The position numbers and the translations under genes are program-made. Below, piece after piece: positions 1 to 8,092 of a DNA stretch of 35,662 nt; position 1 is the first letter of the stretch, and each line of letters opens with the position of its first letter. The notes under the pieces are model-generated. The model did not search any database and was not told the DNA's origin. It was given only the letters and a program-made list of their open reading frames with translations. The stretch lies in assembly GCA_022840405.1 (NCBI GenBank), contig JALHJR010000022.1:1-35662 (forward strand), in the 5' to 3' direction. The stretch comes from Tepidanaerobacter acetatoxydans_A. Its GTDB lineage: Bacteria; Bacillota; Thermosediminibacteria; Thermosediminibacterales; Tepidanaerobacteraceae.

Positions 1-86
1 ATCTTTTTTTCTCTATTAGTTAATCTGTATAGCGGATCATCAATAGACATTTGTTGTGAGATATTACGGCAAAAAGACATTTTCAT
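1..86 (-). CDS. 5' end of an unidentified leftward gene (partial)
   Basis: Reading leftward from the ATG at 86, 28 codons stay open to the window edge; the peptide begins MKMSF and contains MSIDDPLYRLTNREKK. A purine-rich ribosome site (AAGGATAAGGGG, 99-88) and a strong promoter (115-143) precede it, so this is a real gene start rather than a chance frame. An alternative ATG lies at 80. Too little protein is visible to name it. The N-terminus is reminiscent of some transposases, but that is memory-based and weak. It is divergent from xerC and so not part of that operon. The right end of the window carries a short similar sequence (see findings). Confidence 0.55.
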   Translation of the reverse strand, partial: MKMSFCRNISQQMSIDDPLYRLTNREKK

Positions 87-114
87 ACCCCTTATCCTTG
101 GTTTTTATACTATA

Positions 115-143
115 ATTATATCATGAAAAGCTTGTTGTGTTAA
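115..143 (-). promoter_or_regulatory. Sigma-A-type promoter for the leftward gene
   Basis: On the minus strand, TTAACA (143-138) is followed after 17 bp by TATAAT (120-115). The -10 box is perfect and the -35 box has one mismatch. Transcription would start near 108, giving a leader of about 22 nt that contains the ribosome site. I see no equally good promoter for xerC on the plus strand in 144-266. Confidence 0.7.
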
Positions 144-266
144 GGGTTTAGGGATTTTTAGTCTTTGGTTTTTGCCGGTTGTTTTTATGGTTTACTAGGT
201 TTAATTTACTAATATTACCAGGTTTTTGGGTAGTAATCATGTTATTAGTTGAGAGGTTTTAGACTT

Positions 267-1169
267 ATGGATGAAGCATTGATAGACAGTTTTATAGATT
301 ACTTGATGGCAACGAAAACTGCATCACAGAATACAATTAAAGCATACAGTGAGGACCTTTCTCAGTTTCTTGAATATTTAAAACAAAAAAAACTATCTGA
401 ACCGATTCTTGTTAATGCAACCCATTTGCATATTAGAGGCTTTTTAGCATACCTACAAGAAAAAAAGATTTCAAAAAGAACTGCAGCAAGAAAGCTCTCT
501 GCACTAAGAAGTTTTTATAAATATTTAGTAGTTGAGGGTTTTGCTCAAGAAAATATAGCAAAATCAATCAGCACACCCAAGATATCAAAAAAACTTCCAC
601 TTTTTTTATATCCTGGAGAAATCGAAGTGCTTCTTTCGGCACCTAAAAATGATGTTTTAGGCATTAGAGATAAAGCAATTATGGAACTTTTGTATGCCAC
701 CGGAATGAGAGTGGGAGAATTGGTTTCACTAAAAACTAGCGATATAAATTTCGGTTCTAATTATATAATTGTTTTTGGCAAGGGCTCAAAAGAGCGAGTT
801 ATTTTTTTTGGGCAAAAGGCTGAGGAAAGTTTAGAGAAGTATTTAAAAGAGAGTAGGCCATTTTTAACAAAAGATATTAATTGTGATAGTTTGTTTCTCA
901 ATAAAAACGGGACAGCAATTTCTGCTAGAAGTATTAGGAGAATTATCGATAAATATGTAAAAATTGCTACACTGAACAGCGAAGTCAGTCCTCATACACT
1001 AAGACATACTTTTGCTACGCATATGCTTAATAATGGTGCAGACCTAAAAACGGTTCAAGAACTATTGGGACATTCAAGCCTATCTACAACGCAAATTTAT
1101 ACACATGTAACAAAAGAAAGATTGAAGGAAGTATATGATAAAACTTTCCCTCATAATAAAATTAACTGA
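267..1169 (+). CDS. xerC: Tyrosine recombinase XerC (CodV)
   Basis: Site-specific tyrosine recombinase, expected to resolve chromosome dimers at dif with a XerD partner. The product is 300 aa, the usual length. The N-terminal SAM-like core-binding domain covers about residues 1-90 and the catalytic domain about 105-295. All six active-site positions are visible: Arg148 (ATGMRVGE), Lys172 (GKGSKER), His243 and Arg246 (HTLRH), His269 (LLGHSS) and the nucleophile Tyr278 (QIYTH). I chose ATG 267 because GAGAGG (251-256) lies 10 nt upstream; an in-frame TTG at 249 has no ribosome site. The gene is first in a xerC-hslV-hslU-codY cluster, matching codV-clpQ-clpY-codY of B. subtilis, which favours XerC/CodV over XerD or an integron/phage integrase. 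Confidence 0.93.
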   Translation: MDEALIDSFIDYLMATKTASQNTIKAYSEDLSQFLEYLKQKKLSEPILVNATHLHIRGFLAYLQEKKISKRTAARKLSALRSFYKYLVVEGFAQENIAKSISTPKISKKLPLFLYPGEIEVLLSAPKNDVLGIRDKAIMELLYATGMRVGELVSLKTSDINFGSNYIIVFGKGSKERVIFFGQKAEESLEKYLKESRPFLTKDINCDSLFLNKNGTAISARSIRRIIDKYVKIATLNSEVSPHTLRHTFATHMLNNGADLKTVQELLGHSSLSTTQIYTHVTKERLKEVYDKTFPHNKIN

Positions 1170-1189
1170 AGATGTGAAAGGGGATTAAG

Positions 1190-1723
1190 ATGTTTTCGGC
1201 GACAACTATTTTAGCGATGGTAAATGAAAAAGGTGCTGCTATTGCCGGAGACGGACAGGTTACCTTTGGACAAAATACTATAATGAAGCATCATGCAAAA
1301 AAGGTAAGGAAAATATATAATGGTGAGGTTTTAGCTGGCTTTGCCGGATCTGTGGCTGATGCAATTACCCTTTTTGAAAAATATGAAGATAAGCTTGAAG
1401 AAACTCATGGTAATCTTGAAAAAGCTGCAGTTGAGCTTGCTAAAGAATGGCGTAAGGATAAAATGTTGCAAAAATTAGAGGCATTGCTAATTACTGCAGA
1501 TAAAGGACATATATTAGTTATTTCTGGTAATGGCGAGGTTATCGAACCGGATGATGGGATAGCAGCCATAGGTTCAGGAGGTTCTTATGCTTTAGCTGCA
1601 GCCAGAGCATTAAATCGCTATTCAGACCTGCCTGCACAAAAAATAGTTGAGGAATCCTTAAAGATCGCATCGGAGATATGTGTTTACACTAATAATTATA
1701 TTTCTGTTGAGTCTTTGCGATGA
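1190..1723 (+). CDS. hslV: ATP-dependent protease peptidase subunit HslV (ClpQ)
   Basis: Proteolytic subunit of the HslUV (ClpYQ) protease, a two-tier hexameric threonine peptidase in the cytoplasm. The product is 177 aa, a normal length. The N-terminus MFSATT implies removal of four residues to expose Thr5 as nucleophile, so this is the Thr type, whereas B. subtilis ClpQ is reported to use a serine at its N-terminus. Family signatures include GDGQVTFG (20-27), LAGFAGSVADA and the C-terminal CVYTNNYISVE. Ribosome site AAAGGGG lies 7 nt before ATG 1190. The gene follows xerC by 20 bp, and its stop codon is embedded in the ribosome site of hslU, so the two subunits are probably translationally coupled. 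Confidence 0.95.
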   Translation: MFSATTILAMVNEKGAAIAGDGQVTFGQNTIMKHHAKKVRKIYNGEVLAGFAGSVADAITLFEKYEDKLEETHGNLEKAAVELAKEWRKDKMLQKLEALLITADKGHILVISGNGEVIEPDDGIAAIGSGGSYALAAARALNRYSDLPAQKIVEESLKIASEICVYTNNYISVESLR

Positions 1724-1733
1724 GGTGATGGTC

Positions 1734-3131
1734 ATGGAAAATCTAACACCAAAAAAAATTGTAGAAGAGCTTAATAAGTACATTGTAGGGCAAGAAGATG
1801 CAAAAAAATCAGTTGCTATAGCTCTCAGAAATAGATATAGGCGACAAATGCTTTCCGATGAGATAAAAGACGAAGTAATTCCCAAGAATATTTTAATGAT
1901 AGGACCTACTGGTGTAGGTAAGACAGAAATAGCCAGACGGCTTGCAAAACTTGTAAATGCCCCTTTTGTAAAAGTTGAAGCAACCAAATTTACCGAAGTA
2001 GGCTATGTAGGCAGAGATGTAGACTCTATAGTAAGGGATTTAGTAGAAACATCTATAAGAATGGTAAAAACCGAAAAAATAGAGGCTGTTAAAGATAAGG
2101 CAGCAGAACTTGCTAATCAAAAAATTGCAGCTATACTATGCCCGATCCCTACAAAAACAGTTTCTGTAAATCCTTTTGAAACAATCTTTGGCAGCTCAAA
2201 ACAGAATTATTCTACTGATAACGAAGAAATGTATACACAAAAATTAAAAACTGCAAGAGAAAATCAGAAAGAAATCTTAGAGAAAGTAAAAAATGGAAGT
2301 TTAGATAAAGAATTAGTAGAAATTGAGGTTGAAGATAATTTACCTTCTATGTTTGAAATATTTTCTGCATCTGGTATGGAAGAAATAGGAATTAATTTTC
2401 AAGATATGTTTGAAGGCCTTTTTCCGAAGCGTAAAAAAAAGTGCACTGTCACCATCGAGAACGCACGGCGAATTTTGACCCAAGAAGAAGCACAAAAACT
2501 GATAGATATGGATGAGGTAATAAATGAGTCTATTCGGAAAGCTGAAGATTCAGGTATAATATTTATAGATGAAATCGATAAAATTGCCGGTAAAGAATCC
2601 TATGGTCAGGATGTTTCCAGAGAAGGTGTTCAAAGAGATATATTGCCAATTATAGAAGGTTCTACTGTAGTTACAAAATATGGTCCCATAAAGACCGATC
2701 ATATATTATTTATAGCTGCAGGAGCTTTTCATGTATCAAAGCCATCTGACTTGATACCCGAACTTCAAGGCCGCTTTCCTATTCGAGTTGAACTGAAAAG
2801 TTTGACTGAAGAGGATTTAAAAAAGATTTTAACCGAGCCTAAAAATTCATTAATTAAGCAATATACTGCATTGCTTGAAACCGAAGGTATAAAAATCAGT
2901 TTTTCCGAAGATGCTATTGATGAAATAGTAAAAGTGGCAGTACATGTCAATCATGAATCTGAAAACATAGGAGCAAGACGACTCCATACAATTATGGAAA
3001 AACTACTTGAGGATATTTCTTTCAATGCACCTGATTTATTACAAAGTCAAATAATAATCGATAGGGATTATGTTAATCAAAAGTTAAAAAATATTGTTAA
3101 AGACAAAGACCTTAGTATGTATATTTTATAA
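1734..3131 (+). CDS. hslU: HslU (ClpY) AAA+ unfoldase
   Basis: ATPase/unfoldase that feeds substrates to HslV. The product is 465 aa, close to B. subtilis ClpY. Walker A GPTGVGKT is at about residues 57-64, the pore loop GYVG at 90-93, the I-domain insertion at about 110-240, Walker B FIDEID at 277-282, a putative arginine finger in GRFPIR near 347, and sensor II GARRLH in the C-domain. The C-terminus ends DLSMYIL, the type of tail that docks into HslV pockets. ATG 1734 is chosen because GAGGTG (1722-1727) sits 6 nt upstream and the protein then starts MENLTPKKIV, as in the family; upstream in-frame codons would add a non-homologous hydrophobic stretch lying inside hslV. Confidence 0.95.
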   Translation: MENLTPKKIVEELNKYIVGQEDAKKSVAIALRNRYRRQMLSDEIKDEVIPKNILMIGPTGVGKTEIARRLAKLVNAPFVKVEATKFTEVGYVGRDVDSIVRDLVETSIRMVKTEKIEAVKDKAAELANQKIAAILCPIPTKTVSVNPFETIFGSSKQNYSTDNEEMYTQKLKTARENQKEILEKVKNGSLDKELVEIEVEDNLPSMFEIFSASGMEEIGINFQDMFEGLFPKRKKKCTVTIENARRILTQEEAQKLIDMDEVINESIRKAEDSGIIFIDEIDKIAGKESYGQDVSREGVQRDILPIIEGSTVVTKYGPIKTDHILFIAAGAFHVSKPSDLIPELQGRFPIRVELKSLTEEDLKKILTEPKNSLIKQYTALLETEGIKISFSEDAIDEIVKVAVHVNHESENIGARRLHTIMEKLLEDISFNAPDLLQSQIIIDRDYVNQKLKNIVKDKDLSMYIL

Positions 3132-3175
3132 AAAAACATAAAAGTAGAATGTATTAAAAATTAGGAGGAATTTAA

Positions 3176-3961
3176 ATGAGTGAAAGCTTATTAGAAAAAA
3201 CAAGAAGGATTAACAAACTTTTACAGAGGTCGGCGGGATATCCTGTAGATTTCAATGATGTATGTAAAACATTAGGTGAGGTATTATCGTCAAACACATA
3301 TGTAGCTAGTCGTAAGGGGAAAATATTGGGATACCATTTGCTGGAAGATTATGAATGTGATACCGTAGAAGAACAAATTTTAGAAGATAAAATGCTTCCT
3401 AAAGAGTATAATGATAAGTTGCTGGATATTCATGAAACAAAACCCAATATAACTAAAGATTCTCCAGAAGCAATTTTTTTTAACGAAACAGAAGATTCCT
3501 GTCCGGATAAATTTATGACAATAGTTCCTATTAACGGTGGCGGAGAAAGGCTTGGTACATTGGTGTTGTCAAGGTTTAAAAAGGAATTTACAGAAGAAGA
3601 TTTAGTGCTTGCAGAATACAGTGCAACTGTAGTAGGGATGGAAATCCTCAGATCAAAAAGTGATGAAATAGAAGAAGAGGCTAGAAAAAAAGCCGTAGTT
3701 CAGTTAGCAATAGGAACCCTATCCTTTTCAGAGTTAGAAGCTGTTGAACACATTTTTGAAGAATTAGATGGTAGTGAAGGCCTTTTGGTTGCCAGCAAAA
3801 TAGCTGACAGGGTAGGAATTACCAGATCAGTAATTGTAAATGCACTAAGAAAACTCGAAAGTGCCGGAGTTATTGAATCTCGCTCGCTTGGCATGAAGGG
3901 CACTTACATAAAGATTCTAAACGATAAACTTTTGGAAGAATTAAAAAAGGTAAGAGGCTAG
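3176..3961 (+). CDS. codY: GTP-sensing global transcriptional regulator CodY
   Basis: Nutrient-responsive repressor that in Firmicutes binds GTP and branched-chain amino acids and controls amino-acid, transport and motility genes. The product is 261 aa. An N-terminal GAF domain (about 1-155) is followed by a linker helix (EEEARKKAVVQLA) and a winged helix-turn-helix (about 206-245) containing the near-invariant recognition segment GITRSVIVNALRKLESAG. ATG 3176 has a strong TAGGAGGAA site. The effector-pocket segment at about 57-75 differs from B. subtilis as I recall it, which may alter amino-acid sensing. The gene is last in its cluster, with an intrinsic terminator downstream, and lies directly before fla/che, an operon CodY represses in B. 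subtilis. Confidence 0.95.
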   Translation: MSESLLEKTRRINKLLQRSAGYPVDFNDVCKTLGEVLSSNTYVASRKGKILGYHLLEDYECDTVEEQILEDKMLPKEYNDKLLDIHETKPNITKDSPEAIFFNETEDSCPDKFMTIVPINGGGERLGTLVLSRFKKEFTEEDLVLAEYSATVVGMEILRSKSDEIEEEARKKAVVQLAIGTLSFSELEAVEHIFEELDGSEGLLVASKIADRVGITRSVIVNALRKLESAGVIESRSLGMKGTYIKILNDKLLEELKKVRG

Positions 3962-4034
3962 ACTTAATACTTTCTCAGTAAGATCAATTTTGCAACAGGC
4001 TTTTTGAGTATTCGTGAATATTTAAGACTTTAAT

Positions 4035-4063
4035 AAAAAAAGCAGCAATTGCTGCTTTTTTTT
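4035..4063 (+). terminator. Rho-independent terminator after codY
   Basis: An A-run plus GCAGC, the loop AATT, then GCTGC followed by eight T. The stem including A:T pairs is 12 bp. The A-tract on one side and T-tract on the other could make it bidirectional. It separates the codY cluster from the flagellar operon, so the latter needs its own promoter. Confidence 0.88.
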
Positions 4064-4095
4064 ATTTGGTATGCAGGGTTTTGTTGTTTTATGTC

Positions 4096-4159
4096 AAATA
4101 TTAAATGTAGGCTTGGTTCTGTGTAAAAAATAGAAAAAAATACCTAATATTTAATATTT
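4096..4159. repeat. Inverted repeat upstream of the flagellar promoter
   Basis: AAATATTAAAT (4096-4106) and ATTTAATATTT (4149-4159) are perfect 11-bp inverted copies. Similarity continues inward (GTAGG at 4107-4111 against CCTAA at 4143-4147). The 42-bp spacing is more like a two-site operator than a terminator, and there is no T-tract. It ends four bases before the candidate -35 box. Function is inferred only from position. Confidence 0.5.
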
Positions 4160-4162
4160 CAA

Positions 4163-4189
4163 GGAGGATTTTGCCGTTTTTTGTCTAAT
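4163..4189 (+). promoter_or_regulatory. Candidate SigH-type promoter of the fla/che operon
   Basis: GGAGGATTT (4163-4171), an 11-bp spacer, then GTCTAAT (4183-4189). Against the SigH consensus RnAGGAWWW-N11/12-RnnGAAT there is one mismatch (T for G at 4186). Transcription would start near 4196, leaving a leader of about 140 nt before flgB. GGAGG here is not a ribosome site, because no reading frame follows. A sigma-A alternative (TATAAT at 4249-4254) lacks a recognisable -35 box. Confidence 0.45.
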
Positions 4190-4200
4190 ATATATTCTAT

Positions 4201-4283
4201 ATGCACGAATAAGCAATAAATTCCATAATAACCAAAAAACTTACAATTTATAATGGACTTATTGTTATGCATTGGCTCGTGAT
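4201..4283. repeat. Long imperfect inverted repeat in the flgB leader
   Basis: Arm 4214-4230 pairs with 4249-4264 (core CAATAA/TTATTG and TCCAT/ATGGA), and an outer CACGA (4204-4208) pairs with TCGTG (4277-4281), with an unpaired insert on the 3' side. In RNA this would form a long bulged hairpin just ahead of the flgB ribosome site (4325-4332). I recognise no known riboswitch. The gap 3962-4338 contains no gene; besides this hairpin it holds the terminator, the other inverted repeat and the candidate promoter. Confidence 0.45.
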
Positions 4284-4338
4284 AGCTTATAAATAAGTAA
4301 AAATTTTACACAAAGTAAATATAAGAAGGTGGTAAGGC

Positions 4339-4743
4339 TTGACAGATTTGTTTAGCAATATAGACGTAATGGAAAAACTATTAGATGTAAAATTAAAGAG
4401 ATACGAATTAATTTCAAATAATTTGGCTAACGTTGATACACCTGGCTACAAAAGGATGGGTATATCTTTCGAGGAAATACTGATGAACAACGTGAATCAG
4501 CGCACCATTCCACTTGCTGCCACAAATGATAAACATATCGATCCAAGAAAAAAATTAGAAGATGTAAAGCCAAAAATATATCGTCAAGAAGACCATAGCT
4601 TTCGAAATGATGAAAATAATGTAGATATCGACAAAGAGATGGTGGAAATGATAAAAAATAATTTTTCCTATAATATTATATCTGATCAAATTATAACAAA
4701 CCTTAAAATTCTTCAGACTGCTATTAGTGAAGGGAGGAAGTAA
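4339..4743 (+). CDS. flgB: Flagellar basal-body rod protein FlgB
   Basis: Proximal rod subunit, exported by the flagellar type III system. The product is 134 aa, the usual length. The N-terminal rod signature (about residues 20-40) reads RYELISNNLANVDTPGYKR, and the C-terminal helix is MVEMIKNNFSYNIISDQ, matching the paired terminal helices of axial proteins. The start is TTG 4339, with AGAAGGTGG 6 nt upstream; no in-frame ATG gives the full rod signature. It is the first gene of the operon, followed by flgC after 3 bp. Confidence 0.94.
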   Translation: MTDLFSNIDVMEKLLDVKLKRYELISNNLANVDTPGYKRMGISFEEILMNNVNQRTIPLAATNDKHIDPRKKLEDVKPKIYRQEDHSFRNDENNVDIDKEMVEMIKNNFSYNIISDQIITNLKILQTAISEGRK

Positions 4744-4746
4744 GTC

Positions 4747-5178
4747 ATGGGATTTTTTAATTCCCTGGATATCAGTGCTTCAGGGCTGACTGCGCAGAGG
4801 TTTCGACTTGACACGATCTCAAACAATATTGCTAATGCAAACACAACTCGAACTGAAGAAGGAGGTCCTTTTCAAAGAGAAAGAGTTGTCTTTCAAGAAC
4901 GCAACACGACTGGCTCTTTTTCGAATTACCTTGATCAGCAAAAACCTGCAGGGGTAAAGGTGGTAGCGATAGAAAAAGATACTGCACCATTTAAGGCTTT
5001 ATATGATCCAACACACCCGGATGCTGATCCGTCGGGATATGTGATGCTTCCCAATGTAAATATTGTTACTGAAATGGTAGATATGATATCTGCTACCAGG
5101 AGTTATGAGGCTAATGTAACTGCTATTAATTCGGCAAAAAGCATGATGAGCAAGGCTCTCGAAATTAGTAAGATATAA
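4747..5178 (+). CDS. flgC: Flagellar basal-body rod protein FlgC
   Basis: Proximal rod subunit that stacks with FlgB, FlgF and FlgG. The product is 143 aa. The N-terminus FNSLDISASGLTAQRFRLD is followed by the rod signature ISNNIANANTTRTEEGGPF; the C-terminal domain contains VNIVTEMVDMISATRSYEAN, typical of FlgC. ATG 4747 is preceded by GGGAGGAAG, which lies in the last codons of flgB, so the two genes are translationally coupled. Confidence 0.95.
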   Translation: MGFFNSLDISASGLTAQRFRLDTISNNIANANTTRTEEGGPFQRERVVFQERNTTGSFSNYLDQQKPAGVKVVAIEKDTAPFKALYDPTHPDADPSGYVMLPNVNIVTEMVDMISATRSYEANVTAINSAKSMMSKALEISKI

Positions 5179-5200
5179 TGGTTCGAAAGGAGACAGACCA

Positions 5201-5488
5201 TTGAAAATAGAAGTTAATAATACAAGAGATATAAATAACAATTTCGAGGCATTAAAGACTCAAGGGGATAAATCGTTTGGCAAAATATTTAGTGATGTGT
5301 TAGAATCGGCTAATACATATCAAAAGGAATATGAATCTCTGCTTGGCCGTGAGGTTTTCAGCGAGGAGATTGACCTACATAATATTCTTATTGCCGGTGA
5401 AAAAGCCAAAATTTCACTTGAGCTTACTTTACAAATACGTAATAAAGCTATGGAAGCTTATCAAGAAATTATGAGAATGCAGATATAG
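5201..5488 (+). CDS. fliE: Flagellar hook-basal body complex protein FliE
   Basis: Small adaptor joining the MS ring (FliF) to the rod and an early export substrate. The product is 95 aa, normal for FliE. The C-terminal half shows the family pattern EIDLHNILIAGEKAKISLEL followed by QIRNKAMEAYQEIMRMQ. The TTG start at 5201 is preceded by AAAGGAGA (5186-5193). It lies in the conserved flgB-flgC-fliE-fliF order. Confidence 0.93.
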   Translation: MKIEVNNTRDINNNFEALKTQGDKSFGKIFSDVLESANTYQKEYESLLGREVFSEEIDLHNILIAGEKAKISLELTLQIRNKAMEAYQEIMRMQI

Positions 5489-5509
5489 TGGTAGGCTGGG
5501 TGTAACGTA

Positions 5510-7069
5510 ATGGATTATTTTCAAAAATTAAAGCACCAAGTTGTTGAATTTTGGCAAAGCAGGGATAGGGCACAAAAAGTAAAGATCATAGTTTCTGTGA
5601 TAGTTGTTATTGTAATTTTAGGTATAATGTTATACCTTATAAGTCGACCGAAATATGTACCGCTTTATACAAATCTGGATATAAGCGATGCCGGAGAAAT
5701 TGTCAAGAAACTTGATGATCTAAATATATCATATAAACTTGAAGACGGAGGGAAAAGCATATTAGTAGATCCGGAACAAAAATATAAGACAAGGTTGACC
5801 TTAGCACAGGAAGGTCTGCCGAAAAGTAATTCATCTGGATTTGACGAAATGTTCAATAAAACACGGCTTGGCACCACCGACTGGGAAAGACAAGTGCAAT
5901 ACAATCAAGCATTACAAGGGGAACTTACTAAGGCCATAGAGATGATGGAGTCAGTTGAATCGGCCAGAGTGTATATTGTTCAACAGGAAAAATCTTTGTT
6001 TATAGAACCGGATTCAAATTATGAGCCATCTGCAGCGATTTTCTTAGAAGTTAAACCCGGTGCTCAGATGACTAAAGAAGAAATAATGGGCATAATTAAT
6101 CTTGTTACTTACTCAGTCAAAAATATGAAGCAGGAAAATGTGGTGGTGGTGGATCAATACGGCAAAACGCTTTCCAACGCAGCTATTTCGCAATCTGAAG
6201 ATAATGAAGAACTAATAAATAATCAGCTGGTTATTCAGGATAATTTTCAAAACCAGCTTCAAGCTAGCGTTCAGTCATTACTTGAACAAATCTTTGGCCC
6301 AGGTAATGTAGCCGTGAGAGTTAATGCTAAACTTAATTTTGACAAAAAAATTGTGCAAAACAAGTTATTTGCTCCTGTTAATGAAGAAACCGGTGAGGGA
6401 ATAGTTAGAAGTATTCAAGAATTAAAGGAGCATTTCAGTGGTACAGGAGGTGCCTACGGAGGGACTCCCGGAGTTGACTCAAATGTACCTGGATATAACC
6501 AGACTCAAACCGGTGAGTCGGAACAGCAAAGGTCCGAAGTTATAAGAAACTTTGAGATAAACGAAACCAACGAAAATCTTACGGTAGCGCCCGGAGCTGT
6601 TGATAAGCTAACCGTTTCAGTGGTTATAAATCAGGAATTAAATGATGCTGAAAAAGATTCAATTACCCAAGTGGTTGGCAATGCTATTGGTTATGATCCT
6701 GAAAGAGATCAGATTTCTATAGAAGGTATGGAGTTTAAAAATGATATGGCTAAGTTTTTTGCGGATGAAATGGCACGTCAGCAAAAAGAGCAGGCACGTA
6801 TGAGGAATATTAAAATTGCCGGACTTATTTTATCAATTATTTTGGCATTTATCATAATTCGAATGTTTTTAAATCGGAGGAAAGCAATAAGTGAAGAAGA
6901 AATGATTTCCGAAGAGATGTTAGCGATGCAGCAGGCAGCAGCTACTCAAACACAGGACGAATCGCAAGAGATTAAAGAGAGTAGTTTTTATGATAAAATA
7001 GAGAAACTTGCACGTAGAAAACCCGATGAAGTTGCCAAGGTGCTTAAAACCTGGCTCAAAGAAGATTAG
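5510..7069 (+). CDS. fliF: Flagellar MS-ring protein FliF
   Basis: Integral membrane ring that is the assembly base of the flagellum. The product is 519 aa. Transmembrane helix 1 lies at about 25-45 and helix 2 at about 432-454; between them is the periplasmic/extracytoplasmic YscJ/FliF region with EGLPKSNSSGFDEMF and the motif VQYNQALQGELTKAIEMM. The cytoplasmic tail ends EVAKVLKTWLKED, the segment that binds the FliG N-terminus. The ribosome site before ATG 5510 is weak (GGGTG), unlike its neighbours, suggesting lower translation. A glycine-rich loop (GTGGAYGGTPG) interrupts the periplasmic part, as is common in this family. Confidence 0.96.
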   Translation: MDYFQKLKHQVVEFWQSRDRAQKVKIIVSVIVVIVILGIMLYLISRPKYVPLYTNLDISDAGEIVKKLDDLNISYKLEDGGKSILVDPEQKYKTRLTLAQEGLPKSNSSGFDEMFNKTRLGTTDWERQVQYNQALQGELTKAIEMMESVESARVYIVQQEKSLFIEPDSNYEPSAAIFLEVKPGAQMTKEEIMGIINLVTYSVKNMKQENVVVVDQYGKTLSNAAISQSEDNEELINNQLVIQDNFQNQLQASVQSLLEQIFGPGNVAVRVNAKLNFDKKIVQNKLFAPVNEETGEGIVRSIQELKEHFSGTGGAYGGTPGVDSNVPGYNQTQTGESEQQRSEVIRNFEINETNENLTVAPGAVDKLTVSVVINQELNDAEKDSITQVVGNAIGYDPERDQISIEGMEFKNDMAKFFADEMARQQKEQARMRNIKIAGLILSIILAFIIIRMFLNRRKAISEEEMISEEMLAMQQAAATQTQDESQEIKESSFYDKIEKLARRKPDEVAKVLKTWLKED

Positions 7070-7081
7070 AGGTGTATTTTC

Positions 7082-8092
7082 ATGGCACAGCAAACTAAAT
7101 TAACAAGTAAGCAGAAAGCAGCTATTTTAATAGTTTCTTTGGGCCCGGAAATAGCTGCCAATGTCTATCGATTTTTAAACGAAGAAGATATTGAGCAGCT
7201 GACGCTTGAAATAGCCAATATGAGAAAAATATCCAATGAAGAAAAAAACGAAGTAATGGAAGAATTCTATCAAATGTTACTCGCCCAAAACTTCATAACA
7301 GAAGGTGGAATAGATTACGCAAAAGAGGTACTGGAGAAAGCCTTAGGCACTCAAAAAGCTCTCGAAATTATTAACCGTCTTACATCAACACTCCAAGTTA
7401 GACCTTTTGATTTTGTTAGAAAGGCTGATTCGTCTCAATTGATGAATTTTTTGCAGAATGAGAACTCTCAAACCATAGCTCTTATAATGACATACTTAGA
7501 TCCTGAACAAGCGGCCTCCTTTCTTTCATCATTACCACCTGAAAAGCAAGTAGATATTGCACGGCGTGTGGCTACCATGGACAGAACTTCGCCTGATATA
7601 ATTATGGAAGTTGAAAGGGTTTTAGAAAGGCAGATAGCTTCAGTTGTAACAGAGGATTATACAAACATAGGCGGAATTCAGGCTGTTGTTAATATTTTAA
7701 ACAATGTGGACAGAGGTACGGAAAAGAATATTATTGAAGCATTGGAAACAGATAATCCAGATTTAGCCGAGGAAATACGACGTCGTATGTTTGTATTTGA
7801 AGATATTCTTGCTTTGGACAATCGTGCGATACAGCGTACTCTTCGTGAAGTTGATAATCGTGACTTGACATTGGCATTAAAAGGAGCTAGTGAGGAAGTG
7901 AAAAAGAGAATCTATGAGAATATGTCTAAACGTCAAGCTGAAATGGTAAATGAGGATATGGAATATATGGGCCCTGTTAGATTAAGAGATGTGGAAGAGG
8001 CTCAACAGAAAATTGTAAATATTATCAGAAAATTAGAAGATGCAGGTGAAATCGTCATTTCTCGCGGCGGAGGTGATGAAATCATTGTCTAA
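7082..8092 (+). CDS. fliG: Flagellar motor switch protein FliG
   Basis: Rotor protein that couples MotA to rotation and carries the switch. The product is 336 aa. The N-terminal FliF-binding domain starts with LTSKQKAAILIVSLGPE; the middle domain holds NENSQTIALIMTYLDPEQAA (EHPQ-like region); the C-terminal domain has the charged torque helix (about 280-300) DNRDLTLALKGASEEVKKRI followed by NMSKRQAEMVNEDME and the GPVRLRDVEEAQ segment. A GAGGTG site precedes ATG 7082. Its stop overlaps the fliH start by 8 nt. Confidence 0.97.
   Translation: MAQQTKLTSKQKAAILIVSLGPEIAANVYRFLNEEDIEQLTLEIANMRKISNEEKNEVMEEFYQMLLAQNFITEGGIDYAKEVLEKALGTQKALEIINRLTSTLQVRPFDFVRKADSSQLMNFLQNENSQTIALIMTYLDPEQAASFLSSLPPEKQVDIARRVATMDRTSPDIIMEVERVLERQIASVVTEDYTNIGGIQAVVNILNNVDRGTEKNIIEALETDNPDLAEEIRRRMFVFEDILALDNRAIQRTLREVDNRDLTLALKGASEEVKKRIYENMSKRQAEMVNEDMEYMGPVRLRDVEEAQQKIVNIIRKLEDAGEIVISRGGGDEIIV

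Noticed and set aside
1658..1987. Leftward frame across the hslV-hslU junction
   Set aside because: The plus strand encodes two well-conserved proteins here; the antisense frame is Ser/Phe/Thr-rich shadow sequence without a ribosome site.
4163..4167. GGAGG as a ribosome site for a small gene in the codY-flgB gap
   Set aside because: No start codon with an open frame follows at a usable distance; the motif fits better as part of a promoter -35 element.
4249..4254. TATAAT as a sigma-A -10 box for flgB
   Set aside because: The hexamer is perfect but the region 16-18 bp upstream is only TAATAA-like, and it lies in the arm of the leader inverted repeat.
4295..4320. GTAAAAATTTTAC palindrome and AATTTTACACAAAGT as a CodY box before flgB
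   Set aside because: By my count about five mismatches to AATTTTCWGAAAATT; AT-rich spacers give such matches by chance. CodY control is plausible from biology but not shown by this site.
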